A stretch of DNA of 64,000 nt from Bedellia somnulentella. Its lineage: Eukaryota; Arthropoda; Insecta; Lepidoptera; Bedelliidae. The translations under genes and the position numbers were made by a program. The stretch's first letter is position 1, and every line of letters starts with the position of its first letter. Location: the NCBI GenBank assembly GCA_963576735.1, contig OY755170.1, positions 17,096,875-17,160,874 on the forward strand, given 5' to 3'. Shown in pieces: positions 1 through 12,551 of the stretch. The notes under the pieces were generated by a model. The model was not told where the DNA came from and ran no database searches. It was given only the letters and a program-made list of their open reading frames with translations.

Positions 1-80
1 TTCTAATAATCTCCTTTTAAGGCTCATTGTAAGAAGTGACGCCTCTGTGTCTGTGCCGTAAGTTGTAGTGTTATTTTATA

Positions 81-1550
81 CTAGCTTTTTGCCCGCGACT
101 TCGTCCGCGTGGACTTCATTTTTTGCATCCGGTTTACATTCAAAATACCAAAACACTATCTTAACTTCTATTTTTTATATACATAATTATATTCCCGCGG
201 GCGTTGTAAAGGATTAACCCGATGACGATCAAGGAATGGTTTTTGTAATCGATCAAAGAATCGTATTCAAATGCAGTATTATTAAACACAGACCAAGTAT
301 TTCTCAAAAAAGCTCGACGCCGTTCAGCTTCCATTTTTGCATGCGCTGTTCTTCTCGCTAGAGACTCTTCTGGAGTCTCCGCCATTCTTGAAGCTGCCTG
401 TCGCCCACTTTGCTCCTCTAAACGAAGCTGTTTTTCAAGGGGCGTCTCGATAGCTCTCAAAATAGCTTGTTTTTCTGCTTCTCTTCCAAACGTAGCTGCG
501 TTTGAAGAGGCGACTCTAACGCCCTTAGTGCTGTCTGACGTTGAGCCTGTTGCGATAAACGAACTTGTGTACGAATATCATTCTCAGAGACCCTCAACAA
601 AGCTTGGCGAGCGGATTGCTCTTCAAGTCTTTGCTGGCGTTGAGATGGTAGCTCAGCAGCTCTCAAAGCAGCCTGACGATCTGCTTGTTCGCGCCTTCTT
701 AATTCAGCATGGAGAGACGATTCCTGAGATCGCGCAATTTTTATTGCCCGAGCTTTATATGAGGTGCTCGATAAATTAGATTTACGTTTGCGAGGCATTG
801 CGTAAATATGAGTAAACTATAAAAATCTAAACGACCAACAAAGCGACGAACCTAACAATTATTCAATTACTGCTTGAAACCTGAAATCTTTAAAATACAC
901 AATTCAATCTAAAATAGTAGGAACCAAAAAATATCCCTAACTAAACTATAAAAATCTAAACGACGAACAAAGCACACTAAACTAACCTAACTATTATTCA
1001 GCCTACTGCGAAAAACCTAAAATCTATTAAAAACTTTAATATAATACAATAGTGGAAAGGAATTAAGGACACCAAAGAAAGCGAGCAACAGTCAATTTAG
1101 ATAAAACAGCAACTAAGTAAATGACTCGTAAATTGCAAGTAACAATGAACTATTATTATAATTTCAAGTTACAAATACCAAAATATATCGGAACCAATGC
1201 TGTAAACTGTATCAATAAAATTTTTTTTAGGTTGATGTAATATATTTTGGGGTTATATACTCCAATAAAGTAGAAATCATACCGCGATGTAGAAAGTACC
1301 GACAGCGCCATCTATTGGTAATCATGCAAACAACGCCGCGCTCTTTTATAAGGTTTCAGCTGAAAGGTTGAAGATTTCGCTGCTAAAATCCATTAGTGAT
1401 TCCGGTATAAAAGTACTCTATAATTCAATCTGGACTTCTAACTATATGTCTGCAAAATTTCAAAGCAATCGGTTCGGTAGTTGCGGCGTGAAAGAAGCAC
1501 AAATAAACAAACAAACAAACTCACTTTCCGATTTATAATATTAGTATGGA
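81..1550 (-). mobile_element. Helitron, internally deleted, first copy
   Basis: Read on the minus strand, the element starts TCCATACTAATATTATAAA at 1550 and ends CTAG at 81. Just inside the 3' end is a CGCG-GACGAAGT-CGCG hairpin. It lies between A and T, the usual Helitron target, and has no target duplication. At 1,470 bases it keeps only the N-terminal part of the Rep/helicase gene, so it cannot move without help. Bases 799-1500 between that gene and the 5' end hold no coding sequence I recognise. Confidence 0.85.
161..798 (-). pseudogene. Helitron Rep/helicase N-terminal fragment, frameshifted
   Basis: Translation from 798 begins MPRKRKSNL and runs through imperfect repeats of about 22 residues rich in Arg, Gln and Glu (pattern RLEEQSARQA..RA.E.P). 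A one-base shift near 457-470 ends this frame at 457. The neighbouring frame (460-161) continues the same repeats and then reads FNNTAFEYDSLIDYKNH, which matches the segment following the repeats in insect Helitron helicase-like proteins. The HUH nuclease and helicase domains are absent because the gene runs straight into the 3' terminal region of the element. This is a broken remnant with no expected activity. The family assignment rests on recognition of the repeat style and the FEYD/IDYKNH segment. Confidence 0.75.
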
Positions 1551-1675
1551 TTAGTTAGCAATCAGTACCTCAACGGATCTCCTCATTTCGGATCCAGTCA
1601 CCTCCACCACATCCCCCTTCATCGCTTGTTGGGCGATTGTGAACTTTTTGATAAGGCCTATTGTGAGATTACCTC

Positions 1676-1863
1676 TCTATATATACATATACTCACGGCT
1701 ATAAATCTATGAGTGGGGAAAAGATGGTAAAAATAAAGGTTGTTGGTGATGGGTCTCCAACCGCATCGCCCAACAATCCCTTAAAGGCCCCAATACCGTT
1801 AGTCGCCTCTTACGTACACCCACCGGAAGAAATGGGGTAGTGCTATTCTAAACCGACACTACA
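1676..1863 (-). mobile_element. SINE-like retroposon with TATG tail
   Basis: On the minus strand it reads from a conserved body (GTAGTGCTATTC complement, TCTCCAACCGCATCGCCCAA) to GCCGTGAGTATATGTATAT. The same unit occurs at least ten times in this window, always ending in the GAGTATATGTATG tail. It sits to the right of the Helitron. Confidence 0.7.
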
Positions 1864-1864
1864 T

Positions 1865-2035
1865 AGAAAAGTTCTTTTCTATGCCGTGAAATCGATCATG
1901 TAGTGAAAGTGGTCTATGTCTTCTGACAAAGCCTTGTTTCTGTTCTGCAAGTCATGAATGGTTACGCATTGGTCAATAACTTTTTTCTTTAGACGCAGCT
2001 TCTCAAACGCTGACCGCCGAGCTCGATTTGACGTA
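1865..2035 (-). pseudogene. RTE-type LINE fragment (RT C-terminal region)
   Basis: Minus-strand reading gives DQCV followed, after a frame change, by PFMTCRTET. This matches the DQCVLPVMTYGAET segment just after the RT domain of a common lepidopteran RTE-type element, also seen at 20370-20793. It is frameshifted and truncated at both ends. Confidence 0.5.
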
Positions 2036-2338
2036 ATTTTACGTAAACAGATGGTTTGCTTTCAGTTCACATATTGGCCAACGACATGGTATTTCGACAT
2101 GATTACTATCTAGAACCTATTTATATTCCAGCCCACTTTCTTGGAACATTTATTAAGATTAATAGGCTTGTTCGTGTATCTAGCTCTTCCGTGGTTCAAC
2201 CTCGACTACAACATCTTCAGAAAATGGTAGGTGTGTGAGCAACAGTACGCGGGTGATGTAATAAAATTAACACCTGAGAAGATTAACCTTTTAATTATTC
2301 TTTATGTCTGGTAATGAAAGAAAAGAATTTAGATTTGA

Positions 2339-2494
2339 AGTGAGAAGAATAAAAGAGCATGTATGAGAAGAATAATTAATCTAAGGGAAGCAAGAGAGGT
2401 TTGTCAAGATCGTACTAAGTGGTGATCGATAGTATCTGCCTACCCCAACGGGAATGATGGGCGTGAGTATAAATAAGTAAGTATTAACCTTCAG
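2339..2494 (+). mobile_element. RTE-A LINE 3' end fragment
   Basis: Contains AGAGAGGTTTGTCAAGATCG, then GTGGTGATCGATAGT and CTGCCTACCCCAACGGGAA, ending GCGTGAGTATAAATAAGTAAG. This is the 3' terminal sequence of the element seen in full at 13595-14504, with a degraded tail. Confidence 0.7.
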
Positions 2495-5008
2495 CCAACA
2501 CCCGCGGGGGTAGTAACCTCACGTCTTAGCCATGCATATAGTCATAAACTGAGACTATCGGGTCATCGGGATGAAAATATGAAGAAAGATAATGTCCTCG
2601 TTAAGTTGAGAAGAGGCGAGTTATCAAAAGTCATTTTTATAATTTTCTACATTCTCGTATTTTTTAATTATATTTTTTACGTACGCCGCGGACGCACAGA
2701 CAGACACATAAACAAGACGAAACTTTAAGTTGTACTTGTTCACCACGACATCCGATACAACAAAAATAAATAAAATGATAGTTAATAAAGGGGAACTTTT
2801 GATTATTTTCGCGCATCGGTCAGGTTTTGATGTATCTCTTCAGTAGCGAAAATGCTTTTTTAGAAATTGTGTTTTCGAACTTCTGATAATATTGTTAGTT
2901 GATAAAATTAATTGAAAATTATTAATTATTTTGTGTCACACGCTGTAAATTCATTCTATGTGGTGACAATCACCATATTTACATAGCTGTGTGTTAAATC
3001 AAAATAATAACTATACATTCTACTTTATATAACAAAAAATGGCTTCAGCGTCATATTATTTAAATTAATATTTAAATTCTCTAATATAAGTTTGGATGGC
3101 ACTAACATGGTGATGGGAATAAGGCTTGAACATGAATATATCCATAGTATCGTTTTCCAGACACATCACTCATCCGCTTACTGATAGTCATAATCCAAAA
3201 AGCTAGTAGTCACTACAGAATTAAATATTCCTGGAATACTTTTGACATTTTAAAAGGAAACATAATGGAATAAAGGAACGGTAGTGATGGCTAGTAGCCG
3301 CATCGACCGCTAATGACTTGAAAGCTCCGGCTCCATTAGTCGCCGCGAGTGACACACACCTACGCTACGCGGGCGAGAGGTGGTTGAATATTTCTAACAT
3401 GAAATCACACTTTTATTTGGACTTTCATACATGCAATGTTTCATTTGTATATTTTTGTAAGAATCGTAATTGTAATTTCAATAAGACGAAATATTAATCA
3501 ATTTTCATATTCTTGAGAATGACGCCTTATATTGTGAAGCTATGGCAGAACTACTAAATGTTAATGAAAATCACGTCAAAAATTATACCGTGTAATCGGT
3601 TCGTTTTCCTGGTTCAATGCATGCAGGAGATAGGGGGGCGGTCGCCGATTTGCAAGAAAACACTGTCATAAAAATAAATAAATTGTCGTGTGAGTTTCAC
3701 TAACAATGTTTTCCCTCACTATTAAAAATATTTATAAATTTAAAACATCTACGACTTTAGAAAACTCACAAATGATGTTTCACCGACTCAAGATTCAAAA
3801 ACATGGTCAGAAGCTGTGAGCTTTAGGTATTTGTATTGTAACATTTAAAGTAGCGTGTAGTCCGATAAATAACTAATAACATCATATATACATCATCTAT
3901 TTATTACTTTACACCATTTAGCTAATGTTGGGAATTGGTGATTAAACTAATGGATTTTAAATTAAAACAAACAGATATTCTAATTATAAACCTGCACCGG
4001 TGTTGCGGGAATTGATTCTGGCCGCAAATGGTTCAATTCAATCAGCATCGCTAACTGTTACTAGTTTTGTGGTTTGTCGCATCCAAGCGAATTGTAGAGA
4101 GCAGCAGTGCTTGAACAGCTCATTGAATTTAACTGAATCGGAAACTAACTCCCAACCACGTTCGAGAAAACCATTACCGAGAATTTCAAATCCTATTAAC
4201 AGCAGCGTAGACTGACATCTGTTTGCAACGCTACGGAAGTTAGCTACTACGAGTAATTTGCTACGAAGGTTGACATAAAATAAAACTCCTTTTAGAGTTT
4301 CGTAGTCAAGATTTGTTCTTCATGAATTGTTGCTATGTCGCCTCTTTGACTACTTGTTTAAGTAGTACTTTGTCAAGATTATACGGGTTGTTAAATCGGA
4401 AAACGATACAGTATAATGAGTAGATTTTTTTATATTATCATTTAAGTATTAAATGTCGTCACACAAATCGTTAAAGGCTTGCTAGAAGCATAAAATGTAT
4501 CACGGCCTTGTTAAGTTAGAGCGCGCAACAAGTAAAGAGTGACGTAATCGCCCGATACCTTCAAGTACCCGATACACGCAAACTATACTGGTCAAAAAGC
4601 CTCTTGGCATACGGTGCCTTGTAACGTGCAAATGAGACAGCATATGTTACGTTATCTATTTTAGTTATACTTTTTAACAAAGACATTACATTTTATCGAA
4701 AGCTCGAAATCTGCTAGTACGCATCAATATAACATAAACATAAGCTATGGCCTGTCATATTTTTTTGCGTCCTGTTCATGTGGATTCGCGTACTGTTTTG
4801 CGTCTGACGTCATCACTTTTAACTATCGTCCATTTGCCGATTTTACAGATAGTCAATATTTTTCATCCTCAAAAGATATCGTATGCGAGATTTATGAAAA
4901 ACATTTGGATGTATGTGTGTATGTTCTAAATGTTAGTAATTTAGTCAGTCAATACGCTCGAATTAATCAACTATAGAATATTTTTGGTTTGATGGACATA
5001 TAAATTTA
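2495..5008. other. Non-coding stretch, no gene seen
   Basis: AT-rich sequence without a convincing open frame. The open frame at 4000-4215 ends in a stop and has no splice signals or family resemblance. A GACAGACACATAAACAAGACGAAAC stretch near 2698 resembles Helitron interiors but has no ends. Confidence 0.5.
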
Positions 5009-5130
5009 CTAGCTTTTTGCCCGCGACTACATCCGCGTGGACTGCATTTTTGCATCCGGTTTACATCCAAAATACCAAAACGCTACCTTAACTTCTTTTT
5101 GTACAAAGTTTCTATGTTCAAAAATGAGAA
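5009..5130 (-). mobile_element. Helitron 3' end fragment
   Basis: CTAG at 5009-5012 is followed by the same CG-rich hairpin and about 80 bases shared with the Helitron end at 81. It then diverges, so only the 3' terminus is preserved. A matching 5' end was not found. Confidence 0.65.
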
Positions 5131-6173
5131 TTCAGTTTGGCGATATGCGGTGTCGGCCCGGTGCTGCTCCCTGCACTGACCGTTGGAGTTGTGTGAGAGA
5201 TTGCAGCCAATCAGTCATAGATGGCGGTACTAAATTACAAATAAGATATGTGTTATTATTTACAAATTATGCATTCTTTAGCTGAAACAGAATGTTAATT
5301 TATGCGTAAGTGTAATATAATATATCTATAGGAATAGTTGCAAAATAAAGGTTATAAACATATTCTCAGACCTACTCGTACCAAATGAATACGTAAAATT
5401 CATACAATATACTTTCAATTATCTTTATTCATACATATTCACATAGTTGAATGTGAAAAAGAAGGAATAGTGCTTCCTATTATTCTAAGCTAACACAAAA
5501 GGAAAAAAAACGCAAAAACATTGTGATCCCCCGGGACTCGAACCTGGGTCTTCTGTTCGATTAGTACTAACCAAACGGTATACCGCTACGCCACGAAGAC
5601 GTTGGTGTAGGTTTAAAATTTTTGATAACCTAAATATCTAGTAGTCATACTTTTGATAAACAATTGAATGGACATTTATTTTGATGAAAATGGATGAAAC
5701 CCTTATTTTTTTCAAAAAGACTATTAGAGAATAGTCTGATAAAGTCATGCGATGAAAAAAAGAATTGTGTAAATATGGGGAACCATATAAAAGTTATGTT
5801 TTTTTATGCTCCAGTGGGAACCCTTTCGAAATCCGGGATAAATGCTATCCTATATATTGGCTAGGTGTATAAGCTACATTCCAACGCTCGACCAATATCT
5901 GTCTAGTAGAATTAACGTGATGACCGGATATACAGACAGAAAGACAGACAGACATTTTTTTCAAAAAGCGCAAATTTGGCTTCAGTTTCGAGAATTAAAC
6001 ATATTCGCCGGTTTTTTTTTTCTTCAATGTACAGTTTTGACCTCGGTACAGTGTTATTATAGTACTTGTACGTATGTTATAGTACATGTATGTAGTACTC
6101 ACGCTACTTGTTCTTATTTGGGTGTAGTGGACATATTTTAAGACATATCATAACATGACTGTGACATGACTGT
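5131..6173. other. Non-coding repeat-derived stretch
   Basis: Apart from the tRNA-like sequence at 5523-5602, bases 5806-5970 (GAAATCCGGGATAAATGCTATCC to a GACAGACAGAC run) look like the interior of a decayed Helitron-type repeat. No gene is visible. Confidence 0.4.
5523..5602 (-). mobile_element. tRNA-like Pol III head (tRNA-derived SINE)
   Basis: On the minus strand there is an A box TGGCGTAGCGG and, about 45 bases on, a perfect B box GGTTCGAGTCC. The T arm can nearly form (one mismatch), but the acceptor ends do not pair and no clear anticodon arm forms. I read it as a tRNA-derived SINE head or a decayed tRNA, not a working tRNA gene. Confidence 0.5.
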
Positions 6174-6979
6174 TTGACAGAGTTGCGTGAAAGTGATTAT
6201 GGACTAAGAATGGGTGGATTCATCATTAAATGTCTCCTGTATGGTGACTATCAAGTGTTACTTGAATCATCGGCAGAAGAGTTGCACGAGATAATGAATA
6301 TTGCATGCGAGTCTTTTGTAAGAAAGAGAATGAGGGTGAATGTGGATAAAACCAAAACGATGGTTTTTGAGAGACAGGAAGATGTGACAGAATGCGTGAT
6401 TGCGATTGATGGTAAGGATGTGGAACAGGTGAAGGAGTTTGTTTATCTGGGAATTATATTCACAAAAGATGAAAATGTGATGAAGACATTGAAAGAAGAG
6501 TGAAAAAGGGTAATGCGGTAAATGGAGCAATGATAAGCTTAATAACCAGTCAATCGATGTCTGAAAAGGCCCGAATGGCTGTGCATGATGCTGTGCATGT
6601 TCCTACGCTTATGTATGGAAGCGAATGCTGGGTGTGGCAGAAGAAGCATGAGAGCAGAGTGAATGCAGTAGAGATGAGGTCCCTCAGAAAAAAATGTAAT
6701 GTTAGATTATGTGATAGAGTGAGAAATAGTGTTATTCGTGAAAAGTGTGGCGTTGAAGATGATATTGTAAGAAAGATAGAAAAAGGAAGGTTGAGATCGT
6801 TAGGGCACATAGAGATGATGGGTGATAGAAAATTGGTTAAAAGGATCTATAGAGCTAGTGTTAATAGAAGACGACCAAGGAGAACACACTTGACCAAATT
6901 GAGAGTGTGCAGTGTGTGTGAAGGCAGGCGTCCGAAGTATGAAGAATAACAGAGCATGTATGGATGGATGCAAATGGAG
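6174..6979 (+). pseudogene. RTE-A LINE, RT end and C-terminus, broken
   Basis: Two overlapping frames cover the end of the reverse transcriptase and the C-terminal region of an RTE-type LINE. The first (to 6503) has RMRVNVDKTKTMVFER and VEQVKEFVYLG, but the catalytic box reads YGDY where active copies have YADD. A frameshift at 6500 leads into the second frame (to 6949) with MYGSECWVWQKKHESRVNAVE and the following Arg/Lys-rich stretch. The element stops abruptly at 6979, where the duplication break joins it to the linker. It is inactive. It is the same family as the 3' end fragments called RTE-A throughout this window. Confidence 0.75.
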
Positions 6980-7421
6980 ATAGGTATTCGTCTGTCACAC
7001 CTATTGTGTGTGGCTTTTACGGTATTTATTTCAGTCTTTTAGGTAACAGATACGACTGCTTAAATACTCATAATTTATTAGTCAATATCTGTTATGATTT
7101 TCACTTCGTAAGAAAATTCCCATTTTAGCTTTTTTTTTCTTAAAATTTTAGGTTACCTACATCGTTTAGCCAATAGCCTCCCACTTCAGATTTTAGGCCT
7201 CTTTTACAAATCTCCATAACGACCGCGCTGTCCTTATCTAACGGCTTCCCCTGATCTACCCTAAGTCATCTGTCTACTTTGTGGGAGGCCTATTCTTACT
7301 GCGTCGTCCGGTACGTGGCCGCCCATTCAGAACCTTCGAGCCCAACGGCCGTCGGTTCTGAGTGCACCGTGCCCTGCACACTGCCACTTATTTTTTTGGA
7401 CTATGTCAATTACACCGTATC
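6980..7421. other. Linker between duplication units
   Basis: 442 bases present once in the window, joining the broken RTE of unit 1 to the start of unit 2. No gene or recognised repeat. The junction at 6979/6980 is the novel junction created by the duplication. Confidence 0.6.
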
Positions 7422-7501
7422 TTCTAATAATCTCCTTTTAAGGCTCATTGTAAGAAGTGACGCCTCTGTGTCTGTGCCGTAAGTTGTAGTGTTATTTTAT
7501 A

Positions 7502-8971
7502 CTAGCTTTTTGCCCGCGACTTCGTCCGCGTGGACTTCATTTTTTGCATCCGGTTTACATTCAAAATACCAAAACACTATCTTAACTTCTATTTTTTATA
7601 TACATAATTATATTCCCGCGGGCGTTGTAAAGGATTAACCCGATGACGATCAAGGAATGGTTTTTGTAATCGATCAAAGAATCGTATTCAAATGCAGTAT
7701 TATTAAACACAGACCAAGTATTTCTCAAAAAAGCTCGACGCCGTTCAGCTTCCATTTTTGCATGCGCTGTTCTTCTCGCTAGAGACTCTTCTGGAGTCTC
7801 CGCCATTCTTGAAGCTGCCTGTCGCCCACTTTGCTCCTCTAAACGAAGCTGTTTTTCAAGGGGCGTCTCGATAGCTCTCAAAATAGCTTGTTTTTCTGCT
7901 TCTCTTCCAAACGTAGCTGCGTTTGAAGAGGCGACTCTAACGCCCTTAGTGCTGTCTGACGTTGAGCCTGTTGCGATAAACGAACTTGTGTACGAATATC
8001 ATTCTCAGAGACCCTCAACAAAGCTTGGCGAGCGGATTGCTCTTCAAGTCTTTGCTGGCGTTGAGATGGTAGCTCAGCAGCTCTCAAAGCAGCCTGACGA
8101 TCTGCTTGTTCGCGCCTTCTTAATTCAGCATGGAGAGACGATTCCTGAGATCGCGCAATTTTTATTGCCCGAGCTTTATATGAGGTGCTCGATAAATTAG
8201 ATTTACGTTTGCGAGGCATTGCGTAAATATGAGTAAACTATAAAAATCTAAACGACCAACAAAGCGACGAACCTAACAATTATTCAATTACTGCTTGAAA
8301 CCTGAAATCTTTAAAATACACAATTCAATCTAAAATAGTAGGAACCAAAAAATATCCCTAACTAAACTATAAAAATCTAAACGACGAACAAAGCACACTA
8401 AACTAACCTAACTATTATTCAGCCTACTGCGAAAAACCTAAAATCTATTAAAAACTTTAATATAATACAATAGTGGAAAGGAATTAAGGACACCAAAGAA
8501 AGCGAGCAACAGTCAATTTAGATAAAACAGCAACTAAGTAAATGACTCGTAAATTGCAAGTAACAATGAACTATTATTATAATTTCAAGTTACAAATACC
8601 AAAATATATCGGAACCAATGCTGTAAACTGTATCAATAAAATTTTTTTTAGGTTGATGTAATATATTTTGGGGTTATATACTCCAATAAAGTAGAAATCA
8701 TACCGCGATGTAGAAAGTACCGACAGCGCCATCTATTGGTAATCATGCAAACAACGCCGCGCTCTTTTATAAGGTTTCAGCTGAAAGGTTGAAGATTTCG
8801 CTGCTAAAATCCATTAGTGATTCCGGTATAAAAGTACTCTATAATTCAATCTGGACTTCTAACTATATGTCTGCAAAATTTCAAAGCAATCGGTTCGGTA
8901 GTTGCGGCGTGAAAGAAGCACAAATAAACAAACAAACAAACTCACTTTCCGATTTATAATATTAGTATGGA
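7502..8971 (-). mobile_element. Helitron, internally deleted, second copy
   Basis: Duplicate of the element at 81-1550, with the same ends (TC at 8971, CTAG at 7502), the same A/T flanks and the same internal deletion. It was copied with the surrounding unit and was not a separate insertion. Confidence 0.85.
7582..8219 (-). pseudogene. Helitron Rep/helicase N-terminal fragment, second copy
   Basis: Identical to the fragment at 161-798, including the frameshift (now near 7878-7891). The shared defect shows that the gene was already broken before the duplication. Confidence 0.75.
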
Positions 8972-9096
8972 TTAGTTAGCAATCAGTACCTCAACGGATC
9001 TCCTCATTTCGGATCCAGTCACCTCCACCACATCCCCCTTCATCGCTTGTTGGGCGATTGTGAACTTTTTGATAAGGCCTATTGTGAGATTACCTC

Positions 9097-9284
9097 TCTA
9101 TATATACATATACTCACGGCTATAAATCTATGAGTGGGGAAAAGATGGTAAAAATAAAGGTTGTTGGTGATGGGTCTCCAACCGCATCGCCCAACAATCC
9201 CTTAAAGGCCCCAATACCGTTAGTCGCCTCTTACGTACACCCACCGGAAGAAATGGGGTAGTGCTATTCTAAACCGACACTACA
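9097..9284 (-). mobile_element. SINE-like retroposon with TATG tail, second copy
   Basis: Duplicate of 1676-1863 in the second tandem unit. Confidence 0.7.
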
Positions 9285-9285
9285 T

Positions 9286-9456
9286 AGAAAAGTTCTTTTC
9301 TATGCCGTGAAATCGATCATGTAGTGAAAGTGGTCTATGTCTTCTGACAAAGCCTTGTTTCTGTTCTGCAAGTCATGAATGGTTACGCATTGGTCAATAA
9401 CTTTTTTCTTTAGACGCAGCTTCTCAAACGCTGACCGCCGAGCTCGATTTGACGTA
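9286..9456 (-). pseudogene. RTE-type LINE fragment, second copy
   Basis: Duplicate of 1865-2035 in the second tandem unit. Confidence 0.5.
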
Positions 9457-9759
9457 ATTTTACGTAAACAGATGGTTTGCTTTCAGTTCACATATTGGCC
9501 AACGACATGGTATTTCGACATGATTACTATCTAGAACCTATTTATATTCCAGCCCACTTTCTTGGAACATTTATTAAGATTAATAGGCTTGTTCGTGTAT
9601 CTAGCTCTTCCGTGGTTCAACCTCGACTACAACATCTTCAGAAAATGGTAGGTGTGTGAGCAACAGTACGCGGGTGATGTAATAAAATTAACACCTGAGA
9701 AGATTAACCTTTTAATTATTCTTTATGTCTGGTAATGAAAGAAAAGAATTTAGATTTGA

Positions 9760-9915
9760 AGTGAGAAGAATAAAAGAGCATGTATGAGAAGAATAATTAA
9801 TCTAAGGGAAGCAAGAGAGGTTTGTCAAGATCGTACTAAGTGGTGATCGATAGTATCTGCCTACCCCAACGGGAATGATGGGCGTGAGTATAAATAAGTA
9901 AGTATTAACCTTCAG
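9760..9915 (+). mobile_element. RTE-A LINE 3' end fragment, second copy
   Basis: Duplicate of 2339-2494 in the second tandem unit. Confidence 0.7.
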
Positions 9916-12429
9916 CCAACACCCGCGGGGGTAGTAACCTCACGTCTTAGCCATGCATATAGTCATAAACTGAGACTATCGGGTCATCGGGATGAAAATA
10001 TGAAGAAAGATAATGTCCTCGTTAAGTTGAGAAGAGGCGAGTTATCAAAAGTCATTTTTATAATTTTCTACATTCTCGTATTTTTTAATTATATTTTTTA
10101 CGTACGCCGCGGACGCACAGACAGACACATAAACAAGACGAAACTTTAAGTTGTACTTGTTCACCACGACATCCGATACAACAAAAATAAATAAAATGAT
10201 AGTTAATAAAGGGGAACTTTTGATTATTTTCGCGCATCGGTCAGGTTTTGATGTATCTCTTCAGTAGCGAAAATGCTTTTTTAGAAATTGTGTTTTCGAA
10301 CTTCTGATAATATTGTTAGTTGATAAAATTAATTGAAAATTATTAATTATTTTGTGTCACACGCTGTAAATTCATTCTATGTGGTGACAATCACCATATT
10401 TACATAGCTGTGTGTTAAATCAAAATAATAACTATACATTCTACTTTATATAACAAAAAATGGCTTCAGCGTCATATTATTTAAATTAATATTTAAATTC
10501 TCTAATATAAGTTTGGATGGCACTAACATGGTGATGGGAATAAGGCTTGAACATGAATATATCCATAGTATCGTTTTCCAGACACATCACTCATCCGCTT
10601 ACTGATAGTCATAATCCAAAAAGCTAGTAGTCACTACAGAATTAAATATTCCTGGAATACTTTTGACATTTTAAAAGGAAACATAATGGAATAAAGGAAC
10701 GGTAGTGATGGCTAGTAGCCGCATCGACCGCTAATGACTTGAAAGCTCCGGCTCCATTAGTCGCCGCGAGTGACACACACCTACGCTACGCGGGCGAGAG
10801 GTGGTTGAATATTTCTAACATGAAATCACACTTTTATTTGGACTTTCATACATGCAATGTTTCATTTGTATATTTTTGTAAGAATCGTAATTGTAATTTC
10901 AATAAGACGAAATATTAATCAATTTTCATATTCTTGAGAATGACGCCTTATATTGTGAAGCTATGGCAGAACTACTAAATGTTAATGAAAATCACGTCAA
11001 AAATTATACCGTGTAATCGGTTCGTTTTCCTGGTTCAATGCATGCAGGAGATAGGGGGGCGGTCGCCGATTTGCAAGAAAACACTGTCATAAAAATAAAT
11101 AAATTGTCGTGTGAGTTTCACTAACAATGTTTTCCCTCACTATTAAAAATATTTATAAATTTAAAACATCTACGACTTTAGAAAACTCACAAATGATGTT
11201 TCACCGACTCAAGATTCAAAAACATGGTCAGAAGCTGTGAGCTTTAGGTATTTGTATTGTAACATTTAAAGTAGCGTGTAGTCCGATAAATAACTAATAA
11301 CATCATATATACATCATCTATTTATTACTTTACACCATTTAGCTAATGTTGGGAATTGGTGATTAAACTAATGGATTTTAAATTAAAACAAACAGATATT
11401 CTAATTATAAACCTGCACCGGTGTTGCGGGAATTGATTCTGGCCGCAAATGGTTCAATTCAATCAGCATCGCTAACTGTTACTAGTTTTGTGGTTTGTCG
11501 CATCCAAGCGAATTGTAGAGAGCAGCAGTGCTTGAACAGCTCATTGAATTTAACTGAATCGGAAACTAACTCCCAACCACGTTCGAGAAAACCATTACCG
11601 AGAATTTCAAATCCTATTAACAGCAGCGTAGACTGACATCTGTTTGCAACGCTACGGAAGTTAGCTACTACGAGTAATTTGCTACGAAGGTTGACATAAA
11701 ATAAAACTCCTTTTAGAGTTTCGTAGTCAAGATTTGTTCTTCATGAATTGTTGCTATGTCGCCTCTTTGACTACTTGTTTAAGTAGTACTTTGTCAAGAT
11801 TATACGGGTTGTTAAATCGGAAAACGATACAGTATAATGAGTAGATTTTTTTATATTATCATTTAAGTATTAAATGTCGTCACACAAATCGTTAAAGGCT
11901 TGCTAGAAGCATAAAATGTATCACGGCCTTGTTAAGTTAGAGCGCGCAACAAGTAAAGAGTGACGTAATCGCCCGATACCTTCAAGTACCCGATACACGC
12001 AAACTATACTGGTCAAAAAGCCTCTTGGCATACGGTGCCTTGTAACGTGCAAATGAGACAGCATATGTTACGTTATCTATTTTAGTTATACTTTTTAACA
12101 AAGACATTACATTTTATCGAAAGCTCGAAATCTGCTAGTACGCATCAATATAACATAAACATAAGCTATGGCCTGTCATATTTTTTTGCGTCCTGTTCAT
12201 GTGGATTCGCGTACTGTTTTGCGTCTGACGTCATCACTTTTAACTATCGTCCATTTGCCGATTTTACAGATAGTCAATATTTTTCATCCTCAAAAGATAT
12301 CGTATGCGAGATTTATGAAAAACATTTGGATGTATGTGTGTATGTTCTAAATGTTAGTAATTTAGTCAGTCAATACGCTCGAATTAATCAACTATAGAAT
12401 ATTTTTGGTTTGATGGACATATAAATTTA
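9916..12429. other. Non-coding stretch, second copy
   Basis: Duplicate of 2495-5008; no gene seen. Confidence 0.5.
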
Positions 12430-12551
12430 CTAGCTTTTTGCCCGCGACTACATCCGCGTGGACTGCATTTTTGCATCCGGTTTACATCCAAAATACCAAA
12501 ACGCTACCTTAACTTCTTTTTGTACAAAGTTTCTATGTTCAAAAATGAGAA
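12430..12551 (-). mobile_element. Helitron 3' end fragment, second copy
   Basis: Duplicate of 5009-5130. Confidence 0.65.

Larger units (their letters stand above)
1..7421. repeat. Tandem duplication, first unit (period 7,421)
   Basis: Bases 1-6979 recur at 7422-14400 with a constant offset of 7,421. Every reading frame compared is identical between the copies, and the only mismatches I found are in the last few bases before the break. Bases 6980-7421 link the two copies, so the full unit is 7,421 bases and the second unit is cut short. The window begins inside the array, so more units may lie upstream. A very recent segmental duplication or an assembly duplication would both look like this. 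Confidence 0.95.

Noticed and set aside
4000..4215. 71-codon open frame (also at 11421) with several Cys and Asn, considered as an upstream NPDC1 exon
   Set aside because: It ends in a stop, has no splice donor in phase with exon A, and no family resemblance.
5523..5602. Possible working tRNA gene
   Set aside because: A and B boxes are good, but the acceptor strands do not pair and the anticodon arm is not clear; better read as a SINE head.
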